Source of the DNA: Coturnix japonica
Lineage: Eukaryota; Chordata; Aves; Galliformes; Phasianidae
DNA length: 64,000 bases
Assembly (NCBI RefSeq): GCF_001577835.2
Contig: NC_029521.1
Coordinates: forward strand, 15,283,830 to 15,347,829
Reading direction: 5' to 3'
Shown here in pieces: positions 37,096-49,999 of the stretch. Each line of letters starts with the position of its first letter. The stretch's first letter is position 1. Made by a program: the position numbers and the translations under genes. A model generated the notes under the pieces. That model did not search any database and was not told where the DNA came from. It was given only the letters and a program-made list of their open reading frames with translations.

Positions 37096-39020
37096 AAATG
37101 AATCTGGTTGGTTTTACAATTCCTGCTGCTGACAGTTACAAAGCTCTGCAATGTTGGGAGTGCACACCATGATGAGAAAAAGTGACCGTGTTACTGGAGC
37201 TTTTCCATGCCTTGGTAGCAAGATTTCACTTGTACTTCAGCAGCAAAATACCCATCAGTTCCTTGGTGCCCTAATTGCATCTAATTCAGAAATCCTGAAC
37301 AAGTGTGAAAAGCTGTTCAAACAAGCATTGTCTTTTCAGAGTGCACCCCAAAGAAATAAGTATACACATGCATACCATTTCCTATTGACATAAAAGTGGA
37401 TATCAGAGACTAGTTCCACTCACTGGCAGCAACAACAAAGATGGAGCTGAATAAGAATATATAACTGGAATCCAGGTCAGGTGGAAATCTTAAAGCCAAG
37501 CTACATGTAAATAAGTAGCATAATAAGGAGATATTGTTCAGTGACTGCTGAGTAAACAAACAAAGCTCATACTGAGGGGAAAAAAAAAATATTGAGAAGT
37601 TTGCTGTATAAAAATAAAAGCAAAACTAAAAGGACACCATCAGGTTTATTAAAAATGAAGTAGGTTAATAATAAAGAAATATGGAACTGTACTCTGTCCT
37701 GTGTTTTTAAGCTAACCTTAGCAGCAGACTGACTAGGTGACCAAATGAGGTAATTTCTAACTTGAATTGTGTTATTACTTATCACAGGTCATTACTTATT
37801 GTAGTTAATGGGTTTGCACAGAGTTGGAGCTATCTAATGTACAGTAATGAAGAAATCTTCCCTTAACCTGATGTTCCCCAATTAGCAAGATGATCAGTCT
37901 TGACAGGCAATGTGGATTTGGGACTGAGCACCTAAAGACAAGAGCAAGCTCTTAAGCTATAGGGTAAGAAGAGCCATCAAGAATGAATTCAAAGCTGCAG
38001 ATAGGAAAAATGGAAGTTAAATCTTACCCATGCGCTGGGGCACAGAAACTGGTGGCAAAACTTTGAGTTTGGATCTTGAATTCTTGCATGTAGAATTTTA
38101 AGGAAAGTGTTCTGACATAGCCATACTTCTTACTCTGGGCAGAAAACTTATATATCAATTGGAGAATTCATGTAATTTCCTTTCACATCTTCCATGATTA
38201 CTTGGCAAGAGATTTTTGCTTCTTTCATGTGACCTTCTGCTGCATCTTTTGTTTTTCTTTAACTTATCTTGTTTTTCTTGGTTCTTTGTAAGCAGTTTCA
38301 TTTCTAGACTGGATATTGAGCCCATTAGAAGAAATGCAGAACAAGAGTACTAATTTTATCTTACCCCAAATTAGAAGTCTTCTAGTTTTCTGTTGTAGCT
38401 GAAAGCAGAGCTGATACAACTAATTAGCTGAGTAATTCTGCCTGTTTTATGTGCTTGTTACAAATACAGCACCTAAATAATGTATGTAAGAATATCCTGC
38501 TAAACATTAAAAAAAGAAAAGGAAAAAAAAGCTTATATATATATATATATATATATTACCTGTTTGTAAATGTGATCTATGTTAACTATTTAAGAAAGAT
38601 CAACCAATTTTTTGTTCATTGTACTGCAGTAATGCTTTTGAATACATTTGTTGAAAAGCCTTCCTACTGAGTTACAAAGGTAATATGAGGGAAACATGCT
38701 CAAGTAACATAAATCATCATGCAATTTTAAGACTTTATCAAAACATTTATTTTTTAAAAGAAGGCTTTTAGTGATGCTGCACCTGTAATGTGCTTTAAAA
38801 AAAATTCTAAGATTTTCAGAGCAGGAAAACAACTTGTTACTGTTATATAAGTAGCACATTTTGAAGAATCTAGTAATAACAAATAAAATTCTACAGCCTG
38901 TGTTACTCAGTTACTGCTTTTCTAAAATGGCATTATACTAATCACAGTATTAAGTACAGAAATGCTCAAGTAGGGTTTATGAAAAGAAAACTGAAGTTGC
39001 AACGCATAATAAGCATCACT
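37096..39020. other. Intergenic stretch between convergent transcripts
   Basis: No coding content is supported. It lies between the 3' end of NPY4R and the proposed 3' end of the unnamed - strand gene. AT-rich, with a TA microsatellite at 38534. Confidence 0.55.
38534..38556. repeat. (TA)n microsatellite
   Basis: About eleven TA units in an AT-rich setting, preceded by an A-rich stretch. Confidence 0.95.
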
Positions 39021-39267
39021 GATATGTGAAGGATTAAAACCTTTATTAAAACCTTACTCCCGGGGACAGACAGTGGTATAGCACAGCCAACTAAGGAGGA
39101 GAGGACAGGTATCAAAAATTCAGCACGGGGACACATGAATGTTCTGATGCCAGGACACAGCTCATCTTTACAGACTTGGCAGGTTTCAGGAGACTGGGCC
39201 CTACACAATGTACTGCCCCAAACTGTAGCCACAAACACAACCAGAAGCAACCAAGACTGCTGAGAGC
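39021..39267 (-). other. Exon-like segment with poly(A) signal, possible 3' exon of the unnamed gene
   Basis: On the - strand an acceptor (CTTACTGTAG, or alternatively CTCTCAGCAG eleven bases on) precedes about 200 bases and then AATAAA (39047-39042). One frame starts SWLLLVVFVATVWG followed by several cysteines (CQVCKDELC), which looks secretory but may be chance. The simplest reading is a 3' untranslated exon joined to the donor at 42184, which lies only 7 bases after a stop codon. A separate small gene is possible. Confidence 0.3.
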
Positions 39268-41445
39268 CTACAGTAAGTTAAGACATCACATCCCAAGCAC
39301 CCAGTAAGACTCTTACTTTGACCTCTTGCTCAGTACCATGGGTAATTCATGCTCACAGTTCACAAACATCGGCATCCATATCACTTTTATGACTTTCCCT
39401 TGCTATCTCAGTTATCTTAACAAAGCCATTTCTTTGAAGTCAGGAAGAGTTCATAAGCAAAATACAGCTGAGATTTATACTTTTGTATAATAACTTTTCC
39501 TGCCAGACAATGCTAATTGGGCTTTATTCTGATTTCTAATCTTATCCAATTCTTATCTTTCCAACAACCGCTCAATAAACTTGAAGCCCAGTAGCAGTAC
39601 AGAGAGTGTATGACAGAAAACCAGGATGAAACTGAACACCGGTGGGTTGCTGGTTGTTGTTTGCTTTTCAGAAATTAAAAAAAAAAAAAAATTAAAATTT
39701 AAATGTATATATTTAGTCATAATACACAGAAAAAACAGCAATGCATAGTTGTTTCTTCGTCAATCAACTGGCAAAATATAGTGGGTTATGTTAGACACAG
39801 AGACATCAACATAATGATACATTTTTTCTGTAGGACAACACAGATGCAAGTACAGCTTAATTTTACTAGGCTCAAGACAGCCCTGGTAGTTGAAATATAG
39901 CTTTTGTCAGTCGCAAGGTATGATAACATGCAGAACATGAAACTTGCACTTTAACCAATAAACGTACAGCTATGTCCCTAAGGCTCCAGCTAAAAATCTG
40001 CTCTTCAAATGCAATAATTGTAGCCCATGATCTGTTGTGTCCTCTACCCAGACTATGGGAATACAAAGCCTCCCTGTCAACAGCTAGTGGGCAAACACTG
40101 CTTCATCATTCATATGTATTGCCTTGATTCCATTTTATTCCAACATGACTACAAGCAGAATGCACTTACCCCATGCTACGTCCTCTGTGAGGTAAATGCC
40201 ACTGATTCATCTGCTTGATAGGTTACTTAATGACTATAAATAATTCCATGTACAAGTGTTTATTTCATTTAAAGGCAGACAGTAGAAAAGGTCCTGATGT
40301 CCTAAAGACCAATTTCTGAAAAACAGAGAGACAGCTGAAAAATACCAAAAAGTTCTGATATCCTCTGCATTTCTGTCAAACTTACAGCAAATACATTCAA
40401 ATGGGGGGCTCTGTTAAAAATAACAGCAACAGCACTGACTGGTTGAGGAGCATAATGTGCATGTGCTCTCTGCCCTGTGCTTTTGAGAAGACTGATGGGA
40501 TATAAAGATAGTAGAAGCTGTCTGACTCTGTGCCTAAACTTCTTAAAGCTGACAGCAAAGTCATCCAACCACACCATTTCCTCGTGAAATTCAGCATGGA
40601 TCTAATTCAATCCATCAGAGAATCAGCTAAACTGTTGCAGATTGTGAAGAATCCTTTCACAACAGCCCACATTTCCACCAGCCGCGTCAGAAGTTCCACA
40701 GAGCACAATGCTCATAGGCATGCACAGCTTCACTCCAAATGAGGCCATCAGCAGCAGCAGACCAGTTGGGATTATTAAACCTGCTGGCTGCTAATACTGT
40801 TGCTTTCCCTCAGGAATACTCTGTGAAAATGGATTTTAACAGGATGAATTTATTCCCCCCGCATAGCAAAAGCGAGTTTCACAGCAGTGAAGTTGCATTC
40901 TCTGAGTTACTTACACTTAAGCAAAGATGTACTGCAAAGGAGCACCTTACCATTGCTGAGAAGGAAGAAGGGGCCTAACCAGCTGATACGAGGGGAAATA
41001 CTCTATCTGCACTCAGAGCAACAGGCAGCATGTTTGCTAACGTCTTGATCCAACTCAATTCTCTGTACTGCAAAATGAGTGTTTTTGTTCCAAACTTGCA
41101 AATGCTAAACTGTAAGTGATAACAAAAGGCAGCTTTATGGTTGAAACTATTTCCACTGATCAGTATTTCACAAACCACAAATAGTTCAAACAACAACATG
41201 CAGAGCATTCCAGGATTCGTACGTATAATTACCATACCATTTCCCAGGATGAGGGGTACAGTATATTATATATATTTCAAAATAATCCATAAAAGCATCC
41301 ACATCCAAGACTGTAAGGCACTCATGAAAGCAGAATTGTGATTGGTCTGCAGTTGAAAGCTATGATTTTGTGCAGCACAAAATAGCTAATACGCTTCTCC
41401 TAAGTTCAGTAAGAAGAAACACGTCTGTACTTCAACTATCTTCCC

Positions 41446-41512
41446 CATGGCAGGGAACAGTGGAACTAGATGGCCTTTAAGGTCCCTTCCAACCCAACCA
41501 TTCTATGATTCT
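41446..41512 (+). mobile_element. CR1 LINE 3'-end fragment
   Basis: GGCCTTTAAGGTCCCTTCCA and CCATTCTATGATTCT match the avian CR1 3' terminus closely. Only the 3' end is present. Confidence 0.85.
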
Positions 41513-42190
41513 CTCCTAACATCATTTTTTAGAAATAGGATTCTAATGAAAGGTGTGGTAGTGGGCACCTGTGTGTACAGACAATATGTGAGTGTAAAGA
41601 ACAGATTTAAGCCTCCTGCATCTAGGAGATTGCATAAAGTATTTTTTAGTTTTTTAAACCTGGAAACAAATTAATTGGTGCTGCTGCTATGACTCAGCCA
41701 ACAGCTGGGCTGGCTACACTCACTTTTGTCTGAGTGGTCTGTTATTATAGTTAGAGAACAAAAATAAGCAGCATGATGTTTATTCTGAGTGTGTTTATCA
41801 GTAGCAATGCTGCATTTTATACTTGGAAATGTTAAACACATTCTTTTTACAGCTAAGCAAATTACTTAGAGGTATAGAACCAATAAGTAGTAACACCACC
41901 AATGAATACCTACTCTTAATCAAAGTTCTTTTTTAATAATAGTTATAATACCTATTGAAGAAAATATCAGCAAATGTTTTAATAGATGTTTACAAATCAC
42001 AATAGGACTTCATGTGCAGCAGAGAAGTGACTCAACTCAGAGCTCTAAGATCAGGCACCCAAATCCCAGAAGAGAACCCTTGAAGGTTCCTAAAACTGTA
42101 TTGAAATCTAACAGCAAATATAGCTCCAAGGTGACTAACAAAGGTCACAGCTGAGTAGGTGTGGAACACAGCCCTGCACTTACCAACCAG

Positions 42191-42739
42191 TCAGCTGCCA
42201 GCTGCATGAGTCTGAAAACTGCAGCCCTGTGTCTTCAGGAGTAAGAGCATTGAAAAGAAGATGGGGCTGCACAAGGTGACCCAAATAACCAGCAACCACA
42301 CAATTAGGACATTCATCATTCCTGGGGAGTCACTTGGTTTTGTAATTAACTTAGCTTGAATGAGTTCACTTCTTGCAGCCTCTGAGGAGTACATACCTGT
42401 GCAGAAGTTGCTGGATGTATTTTCAAGCAATTTCAGTTCATCTTGATTAACTGTTAGCTCACTACTCAAGCGCACTGAAGGAGGCATATGTGATTCTGCA
42501 TACCCATATAGGAAAAGCACCCAAGAGGTAGAGTTGGATGAAGACTGAGGCACGATTTCTTTAATTACTATGAGGTAAAAGCCATTTCTGCTTTCAGCAA
42601 GGTAGTGTAAATCAGTATGTAATTATACACTATGTTGGGCTTCTGAATTGTGCCAGTGTCTTTCCAGCTCTCTCTATCCACTTGTTCATCACTCCATGAG
42701 ACATGGCAGTGCTTCCCAGGAGAGTTGACAAATGGATAG
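42191..42739 (-). CDS. Unnamed gene, large exon with membrane segment
   Basis: The acceptor follows a T-rich tract, ending GTGTTTCAGTTCAG; the second AG keeps phase with the previous exon. The beginning reads YPFVNSPGKHCHVSWSDEQ, the end carries NSTSWVLFLYGY, LLENTSSNFC, the membrane segment and a stop at 42191. A strong donor (TTG|GTAAGTG) lies 7 bases past the stop. The two halves are in different frames. Confidence 0.4.
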
Positions 42740-45700
42740 CTGAACTGAAACACATTTAAAAATAATAAGAAAAACACACAAACATTCTTAAAAAAGTTAT
42801 TTTAAACCTTGTCCTGTCACTGATCCAGTTAATGTTCTACCACTGCAACCAAAGAGATGGTGATGTTGCAGCATGGGAACAAGCAAGGGATTGAAAACAT
42901 TGGGGACTGGGATTCCTTAAGCCAACTGTCCTTAAGTCAGCCTTGTGCCCTACAAAGCCATCAGTTAGGGCATTTGTTCCTCATCCACTGAGGAACAATG
43001 TAAGTTCCTGGGCTTTATCATCCAGGCTTCTTCGTGGCCACCAGCATCAGCAAGTTTGGTGCTGGGTACTTTCACAACAAGACAACACCACAACCTTAAT
43101 GAGATTTCCTTTCAGCTGCTCAGTGCATCCCAAACCTTCAGGGAATGGAGTAAATGCATCAAACCAGCAAAATGTCAGCTTATCTTTTCCATCCTGGGGT
43201 CTTATTTTTTTTATGCTTTTTTTCTTTTTTCCTCCTGAAGCTGCCCTGATTAGATAGCACTAATATCATTAAGCTAAATTGGTTCCTTGGGAGATGTCCC
43301 AATTAAGTGGCTATCCTGATTAAGCACATCCTGATTAAGCAGAAGAACCTATAATTATAATAATAGCATGTAATAAAAACTGGCCCATAGTTTTGTTCAG
43401 ACAGAAAGCATTTTGAAAGCTTTATTTAGAAGGAGCCACTTTATCCATGACTGATACACAGCCAGCTCCTGGGTGAAATGCTACCTCTGTTTAATAACAG
43501 TAGGTACAACTGAACAGTCTTTCAGGGCAGGAAATGAAGAATACTGCACCATATTGACAACGTGGACAACATATACTCAGCCCCAGTTGAAGGCTCTTTC
43601 CTACTCTCAGCAAATACATCCCATTCCTACGTTAGCATGGACTTTCCTCAGCTTGAGAAGAACATAACACAAGAAGGTGGGTACAGTACAGTCTCATATA
43701 AGTTCTAATGCAGAAAAACTATCAGGTCTACTTTTTTCCCTCTCCAATGAGTGGTAAATCCAATGTCTGTAGCTATTGCAAATGTATATCATGCTTTCTG
43801 AGTACAACTGTGACAAGGGGAATTCCTACTGTGCATTTTGCATGCCATTTGTGCTCCAGCTTGCATAGCTGTGTTCTGTCATTTCAGTTCCTCTAAGGAC
43901 AGCTTCAGTTTTCAGTTTTTCTATACAGCACTGCAGAGATGTTAAGTGACCCTTACTAAGCAATGAGAGCTGGACAAACAAATCTGAACAAACATGTAGT
44001 TATTAAAATTGTTTCTTTGGCCTCAGTGACAGAAGAGCAGAAATAAGGAGGCAGTTGGAACCTCAAAGGCTCAGAATTGTTAACTGATAAAGACTGACTT
44101 GATACGTATGTGTACAGCTGTCAACAGGCAAATTATCAGTGAGCAGGAAAATCAGAGAAGGCCACAATAAACCATTATTTCAGGGAGTGTTTCCAGTAAC
44201 TCTATCTCTCTCCTGATTGTCCTGCCATCCTCACGTCTTAAAACTTCAAAGAGGTACTGCTATATCCCTTTACACAACACTAGCTCCAGTGCTTAAGCTA
44301 GGGCTGAAGCTTTAATTGGGTGGGCAAGGAGGCTTAGACCCCCTCTGCGGGCATACACAGCACAGAAAAGTGTTAAAACTGCACCACAACTTCACACTGG
44401 AGACCTGAAGTCACATTCTTAGGAATCAGTACAAGATTTTTTACAGCGCATTTCCCAGAGAACCGTTCCCCAGCCCCTTGTTTGTGTTGTACCAAGCCCG
44501 CTGCTGCTCTCCAAGAGATAACTGCTTTATCCATAGCATACACAGAGTGTTTCTGAATTAGTTTATACTAACTCTTGACCCATCCATCTCATTTTAATAT
44601 TCTCAGGAACGCCAGCCATCTGGTTGGATTGCCATTACCCAAAACCGACTTGGAAGGCGAAAATCCCCATGAGCCATCTCAGTATGAATGGCATTTATAC
44701 AAATCAGATGAAAACAACAACGTCCCGAATCTGTTCAGCATCCTGGAGTGAAATCAGCAGCAGTAGTATTTGTCCCACAAGCATGTAAGTAAGTTGTACT
44801 CCATTTTGTCACCTCATGCAAGTACAGAAAGAAATCCTGGTGGTTGATGGTTGGACTGGATGATCTTATTGGTCTTACTAACCTTAAAGATTCTATGACT
44901 GCTATTTAGTATGGAAAACACAGAGACTAAAGAAATTCACTCCATTTCTGATAAAAAAAATCAAGTTAACCACTTACATTGTAACATTATAACCACTTAC
45001 TTTAGGAGTAACAGTGTGGCACAGATTTGCAAAGGATGTGATGATTAAATATGATAACCAGACACTACTGCCAGAAAGGTGGTTTGAAAACTCAGACAAA
45101 AAACAACCTGGTGCTGCTCAAAAGAGGAGAAAACAGTCACCCACACCCCTCAGCAATAAAAGATTTGGCATACTAAATATATTTAGTTCCTTTCCAAATT
45201 AGAGACACAAATAATTCAATCGTTGATGAGTTTAGCTTCAGTGTTATATGGAATTTCTGAGCCTGAACTGAAGTAAAGCAAAATTTGAGTCCTGGAGGTG
45301 AAGAGACAACACAGATTCACCATAAGAACAAGTGCCAGACTAGCTGGCATCTCTTACTAGTGGGTCTCACTAACTTCATTTGGGCATGGTAGTGTAGCAA
45401 ATTCAGAATCCTGGCAGTTAAATGAAGCATTACAAAGGGTTTCAGAGGAGATGCAGCTAACAAGAAAATAGAGAAAAATTAAGATTTCCAACAAAAACAT
45501 AAAAAAACCACAACATGCTGTATAACCAATAGAGACAGTAGATTTTGTAGAAACAAAACACATTCCACTAATGGAACAAGCTTACTTAAGATTTTCTATT
45601 ATGGTCCAGACAAGTGCAAGCTCTAAACTTGGAGGTATCAGCAACACTGAAAAAAGATGGGACAATGGGTTTAACTGCTACACCATGAAACTTAATAGTA

Positions 45701-48700
45701 AACAAAGAGTGTGAAATTGTTTTTAAATAAGCTGTATGAAAGAGAGCAGAAGGCTCAGAAGCCCGATATTGCCAAGTGTAAGGGAAAAATATTGCCATCC
45801 CAGAACTATGTGGGCTCAGAACATGAGGCAGCTGTGAGAAGGAAAAACACAGTCATCCTAAAGCAACAAATCCGCAATACTTGACAGATGTGCTGTTGTG
45901 TAAGGACCTCATGCAAAATGCAGTGTACAGTATCCGTGTTGAGGAAACAGCTACAGAAACCAGGACAAACTGGGAAGTAACATTGTTTAAGTCAGAGAAA
46001 TAAAAAATAATTGTGCCTAAAAGAGCAAAAAAGAGCCTGTTCACTTAGACCACAGTTACAGATTACACCTTTGTTGAGAAGATTAAGTCAGAGAAAGAAA
46101 TGATACTAAAGGCAAATGGGCAATATTAGCAAAAAAATAACTACTGTAAGGCTGAAAACTGGAAGGCTTTGGTTGAAGCCATGTTACTTAAGAATAAAGC
46201 CTATTTGGCTAGTAAAAGAGTTTATCTGGTACTGCAGCAGATGATAGTTGTGGACCAGCCCTTACAGTCCTGTGCTCTGCTGACAGTAGTAGGGACAACA
46301 GACAGCACCACAAACTCAGTGCCATCCCTGCCTCCAGTTATTCTCCTCCAACCCATCCAGCCAGGTCACTAAGCACTCAGCACCTTCATAAGTCTTTCTG
46401 AAATGCACAACAAGAAAGATACTGATTTAACAGAAGCCACCTGTGGGCAAGCTTCCCCAAGATAATCCCATCTTAGAATGCCCACCTCTTCAGGGACCAG
46501 TATAAATCTTTCAGCAGCAGCCCAGTAATTACATCCTTTTCCCTCCCAGTAGGCACAAGAGATATTTCATCTTCAGAATAAATTCCTTTTTAAACAGAAC
46601 AACACCAAGTTTCCAAACCATCAGAAGAATATCCTTACATGCATCAAGCATTTTAGAACAAAGCTTTGAAATAAAACATTAGATAAGTTTTAATTGCTGC
46701 TGAAGACCTAAATACTTTATGTGGAAGCACACTAAGCTTTCACAGTAAAATAGTTTCCTGTTTCTTTTCAGACCCCCTTTCCTCAGCAACTTACCCAGGA
46801 ATCCAAAGCCCAACCCCTGAAACAACAAAAAGAGCAAATTTTCTGGGACCTTCTCTTGCAGTTACTACTTAAGCTTAATTACCTTGAATTGGAATAACAT
46901 GATGCTTGATTTTCTCACCTCTTCTCATGTCAAGTGATGATTTTATACCCTGGTCTTCCCAATTAATTGCAATCAATGTGCTTCCTGATTTTAAGACTGT
47001 TTTCAACTTTAAAAGACGTCACTAAAAGCCCATTTTGCTTTAAAATCAACTTTCTGCAAAGCACGAGGCACTTTTGGAAGCATCAAAAATGCCTCACAAC
47101 AATCTTGGAAGTGGGGCTGAGGTTAAGATAGATCAAGTGGCAGCTGCCCCAGTAGGGGAGGCTGGAAGAGCTTTTTATTTTCAAGAACCTATTTCCAGGC
47201 ACTCTAAACTTTCCCAGCCTTTGGGAATTAACATTTGACTGAATTAAAACCATATTTTCATTGCTATAAAGCAGCAGAGCTCCACTGCAATCAGTGAAAC
47301 GCATTTTGCGCTGGTGAGTGGAAATGGCCTCTGCCACTCAGCCAAATTATTACCATCGGAGAAGCTGGGCCAAAGCAGAGGGACTGCCAAGGCCCCACCA
47401 GGTGTGAAGCATCCTGAAGCACACCTAATTAGTAGGATGCTTCATTCTGCACTCAGGCATCCTGAATTGGGAACTTGGGCATGATCAAGCAGGCCATTTT
47501 TTTTCCATATATACATCATCAAGTACACCCGTATTACAAGCTATTTTTGTTCTGTCAAAATAGCAATCATTTTCTGCCTACTGCAAGTTGGACACTTCTA
47601 GATGATTCCACAGCTGCTGAGCTTTTTTTTTTTTTTCCTTTAATCAGGATTTCAGTTTCAAAGGAGCCAATTACTTTATAATTTGGGATTAACATTAAAG
47701 GCATTCTCTGTCCTTCAGGTGAATCTGTTGACTTTTTTCTCTAGCTGACCTTTTATTTCATGATCTAAAGACCAAAGTTTTCTCCTTCTAATGCATCCAC
47801 TCTTGTAGGATGAACAAAGGCTAATGTTTCCATTATTATATTACAGAAGACATTGTGCAGGTCTTGCTCTCTTCAACGGGCCTTCTGTTACACTGTAAGA
47901 ACTTCAAAATTTGAGGTGGCATTTCCTGCCTGCTTTACACACCTTGGCAAAATGGGGCCCCATTCTTCCATGAGCCATGACAAAAAAGCTGTTGCTACAG
48001 CAGTTGTCTTGGGAACATGCACAAAAGACAAGAAAAAGGTTTTCTGTAAGAAAATGTCAGCCAACATGAACTAGGCTTTTAGTTTGACTTTCCCAGTGAC
48101 CCAAGCTCAGATTTTGGCAGGTCTGGTACTCAGGAAAAGCATGACCTTCTGTTTCTGTAGCCTGGGTGCATTAAAGCAGAAGCTGAAGCAAGCTCTATAT
48201 AGCCCATGAGAAACCATGCAGGACAGTCACATAACACAAGCTATAGGAAAAGCAGGATGCAGTTAGTGACCTGCCACAGGTTGCTCTGGCAGATCCCCAC
48301 AGAGTGCTCCTTCATATTGCTGTGGTTCAGAATTTACTTCCGTGTACTTACTATGATAAGGACTTCATACTCAGACATTTATTCATTACTACATATATTT
48401 AGCCTCCACACCTCCCATTGAAGTCAATGGGAAAAGCGTCTTGTGCACCTTGCTGCATCCATTCACAAATTGTGGTCTTGAGAAGATGGTGACTGGACCC
48501 CAGCATCCCAAGCAAACTTCAACTAAATCCGTGGTCCTCAGTCCTAAGTGCTAGAAAGTTCACCTACCAAGACTGGAGCCCAGACAAGCCACAAGATGTT
48601 AATGAATCCTCATAAAGTGATTTATTTCTGCAGTAAGGTTTTGATTTCCTTTGCACAAAACATCAAAGTCTCATTGATAACTGCATGCTGAAATTAACAA

Positions 48701-49999
48701 GAAACATGAGTTTGTTTTTTTAACTGCCTTATTCTAGAGGAAAATGGGAAATATTTTAAGAGCTATGTTGCAAGTCCAGCCTGAATGTCTTGACCACTGG
48801 GATTACATGGCCTTAACCCTAGATGTAGTAACTTCACCCCTGTCTTTAAGGCAGAAATGTTGTACTTGGCAGGATGTCCATCTCAGCATAAACTTTTGAG
48901 GCTTCAGAGTATAATGTCTCCAGTGATCTCCAGGTGAGAAAAGTGTCCCGTTGATCAATAATACATCTCTCAGAAAGGTTGATAACATCATTCATTAAAG
49001 TGACTCACAAGCAAGTATTTTTAAAAATAATTTTGGCTTTTTTTAGCTCTCACAGCATAGGGCCTGTGGTATTGTTGAACTCTCAGTTCCTTGGCTGGTA
49101 ACCCACAAAACCCGCAGGCTATATGCAGACATAGCTATTTGTTGTGGCAAGGTTGTGCTGCTTTGTTTCACTGGTGAGCAGGAGGAGGTGAGCCTGCTAG
49201 GCCTTGCAGGTTGTTTGCTACATCACAACAGGGTCCATCACAACAGGGCAGTGAAAGCCACCTCTGCACTTGAGGAAAATGTATATACAAGTAACTTTGT
49301 TTATGCACAAGTCCTTGAAAATGGATGCTTACAAACAGATAATTTGAGAGGTATGTGATGACCAGTCAAACATCAAAACTCAGTTCACAAGACTCAGAAG
49401 CTGATTCCAACTAGACAGAAAGGCAAATCTTGCTGCAGCTCTACCCAGTGTCGCAGCATTTTCTTTGCGAGATCAAACTCCATTACTCAAGTCAAAGAGC
49501 ACTGAAGTCTAAACAAAGCTGTACCACATGGGGAATTCTGCCATATCAGCTTTATAAACATCCCTTACCTTCCAGCAGAACTAGTGTCTGTCAAAACCTC
49601 TGAGAGAGGATTTCATTTACCTATAATGAAATGATCACAGAAGCAGCACAAACTCTCCTGACATGCTGCTGTTCTTACTTGGGGAGGGGACACAGAACTA
49701 TCTTTTACTCACTGATGTCAGCTTAAGGCTAAGATGGAAGTTGTTTAGAGACTGCAAATATTTAGCTGGACCCAGACTAAAAACGGAGAAATAGTTGGCA
49801 AAGTACTGGCCTTGGACCCAGGAAACTGTGATTCTGCTCCTCAAGCATCACAGATTTCCTGTGGGAGAACAGTGCAGTCAAGCCCTGCTGTAGGGAGCAG
49901 CAACAGTTCCCAAGTCCACTTACCTCCACGCTCTAAAACAGAGGTAAAATGTAACAGGAGTACTAGGATGAGAAACACAAACCAGTATTCAGATACCAT
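42191..49999 (-). CDS. Unidentified spliced gene for a single-pass membrane protein
   Basis: I do not recognise this gene. Four exons read on the - strand: 49999-49924, 45646-45586, 45456-45358 and 42739-42191. The start has an ideal context (ACCATGG) and a signal peptide (MVSEYWFVFLILVLLLHFTS). Donors are GTAAGT, GTAAGC and GTAAGA; acceptors include CCCATCTTTTTTCAG and CTATTTTCTTGTTAG. Every junction joins in matching phase (1, 2, 2). The exon content is that of a secreted ectodomain: paired cysteines, NAS, NST and NTS glycosylation sites, then one membrane segment (VLIVWLLVIWVTLCSPIFF and following) and a tail of about 14 residues. In the last exon the coding-like reading changes frame once; a short intron, a sequence error or gene decay could explain this. 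The presence of introns and its small exons argue against a viral envelope. Intermediate exons could have been missed in the 4.3 kb first intron. Confidence 0.45.
43313..43342. repeat. 15-base tandem duplication
   Basis: ATCCTGATTAAGCAC is followed by ATCCTGATTAAGCAG. Diverged relatives (CCTGATTAGA, CCAATTAAGT) lie in the preceding 70 bases, suggesting an old short tandem array. Confidence 0.8.
44841..44900 (+). mobile_element. CR1 LINE 3'-end fragment
   Basis: GGTTGGACTGGATGATCTTA and CCTTAAAGATTCTATGACT are typical of the CR1 3' end. It lies in the intron between the last two proposed coding exons of the unnamed - strand gene. Confidence 0.8.
45358..45456 (-). CDS. Unnamed gene, small cysteine-rich exon
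   Basis: This 99-base exon has a near-ideal acceptor (TCTATTTTCTTGTTAG) and donor (TA|GTAAGAG). It reads CISSETLCNASFNCQ and then ATLPCPNEVSETH, with four cysteines and one NAS glycosylation site. It enters and leaves in phase 2. Confidence 0.45.
45586..45646 (-). CDS. Unnamed gene, second coding exon
   Basis: This 61-base exon has a strong acceptor (CCATCTTTTTTCAG) and the donor AA|GTAAGC. In the phase set by both neighbours it reads LLIPPSLELALVWTIIENL; another frame reads VADTSKFRACTCLDHNRKS but meets a stop at the donor. Confidence 0.38.
49221..49250. repeat. 15-base tandem duplication
   Basis: CATCACAACAGGGTC is followed directly by CATCACAACAGGGCA, differing at two of the last positions. 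Confidence 0.85.
49924..49999 (-). CDS. Unnamed gene, signal-peptide exon
   Basis: ACCATGG is a full Kozak match. The 25 codons encode a short polar start and a long hydrophobic core (FVFLILVLLLHF) followed by TSVLERG, then the donor GAG|GTAAGTGG in phase 1. The frame is open upstream but contains no earlier ATG. Confidence 0.45.

Noticed and set aside
45853-46044. Possible extra exon of the unnamed gene (strong acceptor near 45952, reading CFLNTDTVHC)
   Set aside because: The acceptor is good, but no donor gives a phase that fits the neighbouring exons, so I left it out. RNA data could reinstate it.
49568-49608. Possible microexon of the unnamed gene with a GTAAGG donor
   Set aside because: It would be only about 31 bases, and the acceptor choice is ambiguous. 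Direct joining of the signal exon to 45646 already keeps phase.
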